Shown here one piece after another: positions 63,807 to 64,000 of a stretch of 64,000 nucleotides of DNA. Every line of letters starts with the position of its first letter. The stretch's first letter is position 1. A program made the translations under genes and the position numbers. The notes under the pieces are model-generated. The model was given only the letters and a program-made list of their open reading frames with translations, ran no database searches and was not told the origin of the DNA. The stretch comes from Streptomyces sp. NBC_01551. GTDB lineage: Bacteria > Actinomycetota > Actinomycetes > Streptomycetales > Streptomycetaceae. Location of the stretch: contig NZ_JAPEPX010000001.1 of the NCBI RefSeq assembly GCF_026339935.1, positions 3,424,001-3,488,000 of the forward strand, given 5' to 3'.

Positions 63807-64000
63807 ATGCTCACGACCCTCCAGACCACCTACACCGACACGCGTGCCGCCGATCTCGCCTGGGCCCTGGGACGGGAGCGGCTGCCCGCCCTGGCCGTGC
63901 TGAACCTCGACCTTTCGGGTGCGAAGGTGGAATTGCGCCTGCTCGGAGCCTCCCATCAGGTACTTCTGGAGGAGGGCGAGGTGCTCTGTTCGGAGACGGT
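63807..64000 (+). CDS. DUF2617 family protein, 5' end (partial)
   Basis: The first 64 residues read MLTTLQTTYTDTRAADLAWA, LPALAVLNLDLSGAKVELRLLGASHQVLLEEGE. This is characteristic of the DUF2617 family found in actinobacteria. The gene runs off the window edge. Function is unknown. No good ribosome-binding site is visible before the ATG. Confidence 0.82.
   Translation, partial: MLTTLQTTYTDTRAADLAWALGRERLPALAVLNLDLSGAKVELRLLGASHQVLLEEGEVLCSET

Overview
The window is chromosomal DNA from a high-GC actinomycete, almost certainly a Streptomyces. Support comes from extreme third-position GC bias, frequent GTG starts, an actinobacterial dnaK-grpE-dnaJ-hspR operon with HAIR operators, DUF4913, DUF5990, DUF4232 and DUF2617 proteins, an ECF41 sigma factor, and a typical MMPL/two-component cassette. 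No rRNA, CRISPR array, insertion sequence or phage gene was seen. One tRNA-Gly (CCC) is present.

Layout. (1) 1-6.8 kb: a plus-strand block resembling a conjugation or integrative-element module: a DUF4913 protein, a membrane-anchored accessory protein, a three-domain cell-wall hydrolase, a propeller lipoprotein and a VirD4/TraG-type coupling ATPase. No relaxase is visible. (2) 6.7-8.6 kb: a DUF5990 gene, a TetR-like remnant and a degenerate phosphopantetheinyl-transferase-like gene. (3) 7.9-20.2 kb: a tightly packed minus-strand gene set that looks like an unrecognised natural-product pathway. It holds a ketopantoate-reductase-like enzyme, a ferredoxin reductase, a [2Fe-2S] ferredoxin, a heme-oxygenase-fold diiron enzyme, three different ATP-grasp ligases, an LLM flavin monooxygenase, a flavin reductase and two transporters. 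At its head lies a small secreted peptide gene divergent from a LuxR-type regulator. (4) 21.9-30.5 kb: a drug exporter, a cupin, a broken HIT gene, an MMPL pump with its two-component system, and an ECF41 sigma factor with its epimerase-like partner. (5) 30.5-36.7 kb: regulators and envelope proteins (helix-turn-helix membrane protein, DUF4232 lipoprotein, hemolysin III, PRC-barrel, SpoIIE phosphatase, MerR-like). (6) 36.7-41.5 kb: an odd repeat-rich non-coding stretch, then a cold-shock group (DEAD-box helicase, Csp, CBS protein). (7) 42.4-50.1 kb: tRNA-Gly, dcd, a phosphoribosyltransferase, a Yip1-like membrane protein, a secreted protein, a large Fe-S reductase and a sugar transferase. (8) 50.3-59.6 kb: the HspR regulon (dnaK operon and clpB), with a second LuxR/secreted-peptide locus lying between hspR and clpB. 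(9) 59.7-64 kb: a YbjN protein, a mannosyltransferase-like membrane protein, an aminotransferase and the start of a DUF2617 gene.

The strongest leads are the ATP-grasp/diiron cluster and the fact that the window holds two homologous LuxR-type regulators, each divergent from a small secreted peptide gene. One of those peptides carries four DSGWN repeats and is translationally coupled to a degenerate Rieske-like protein. Together they look like a peptide-signal and receptor family that I do not recognise as characterised. All functions are inferred from reading the sequence; no searches were run.
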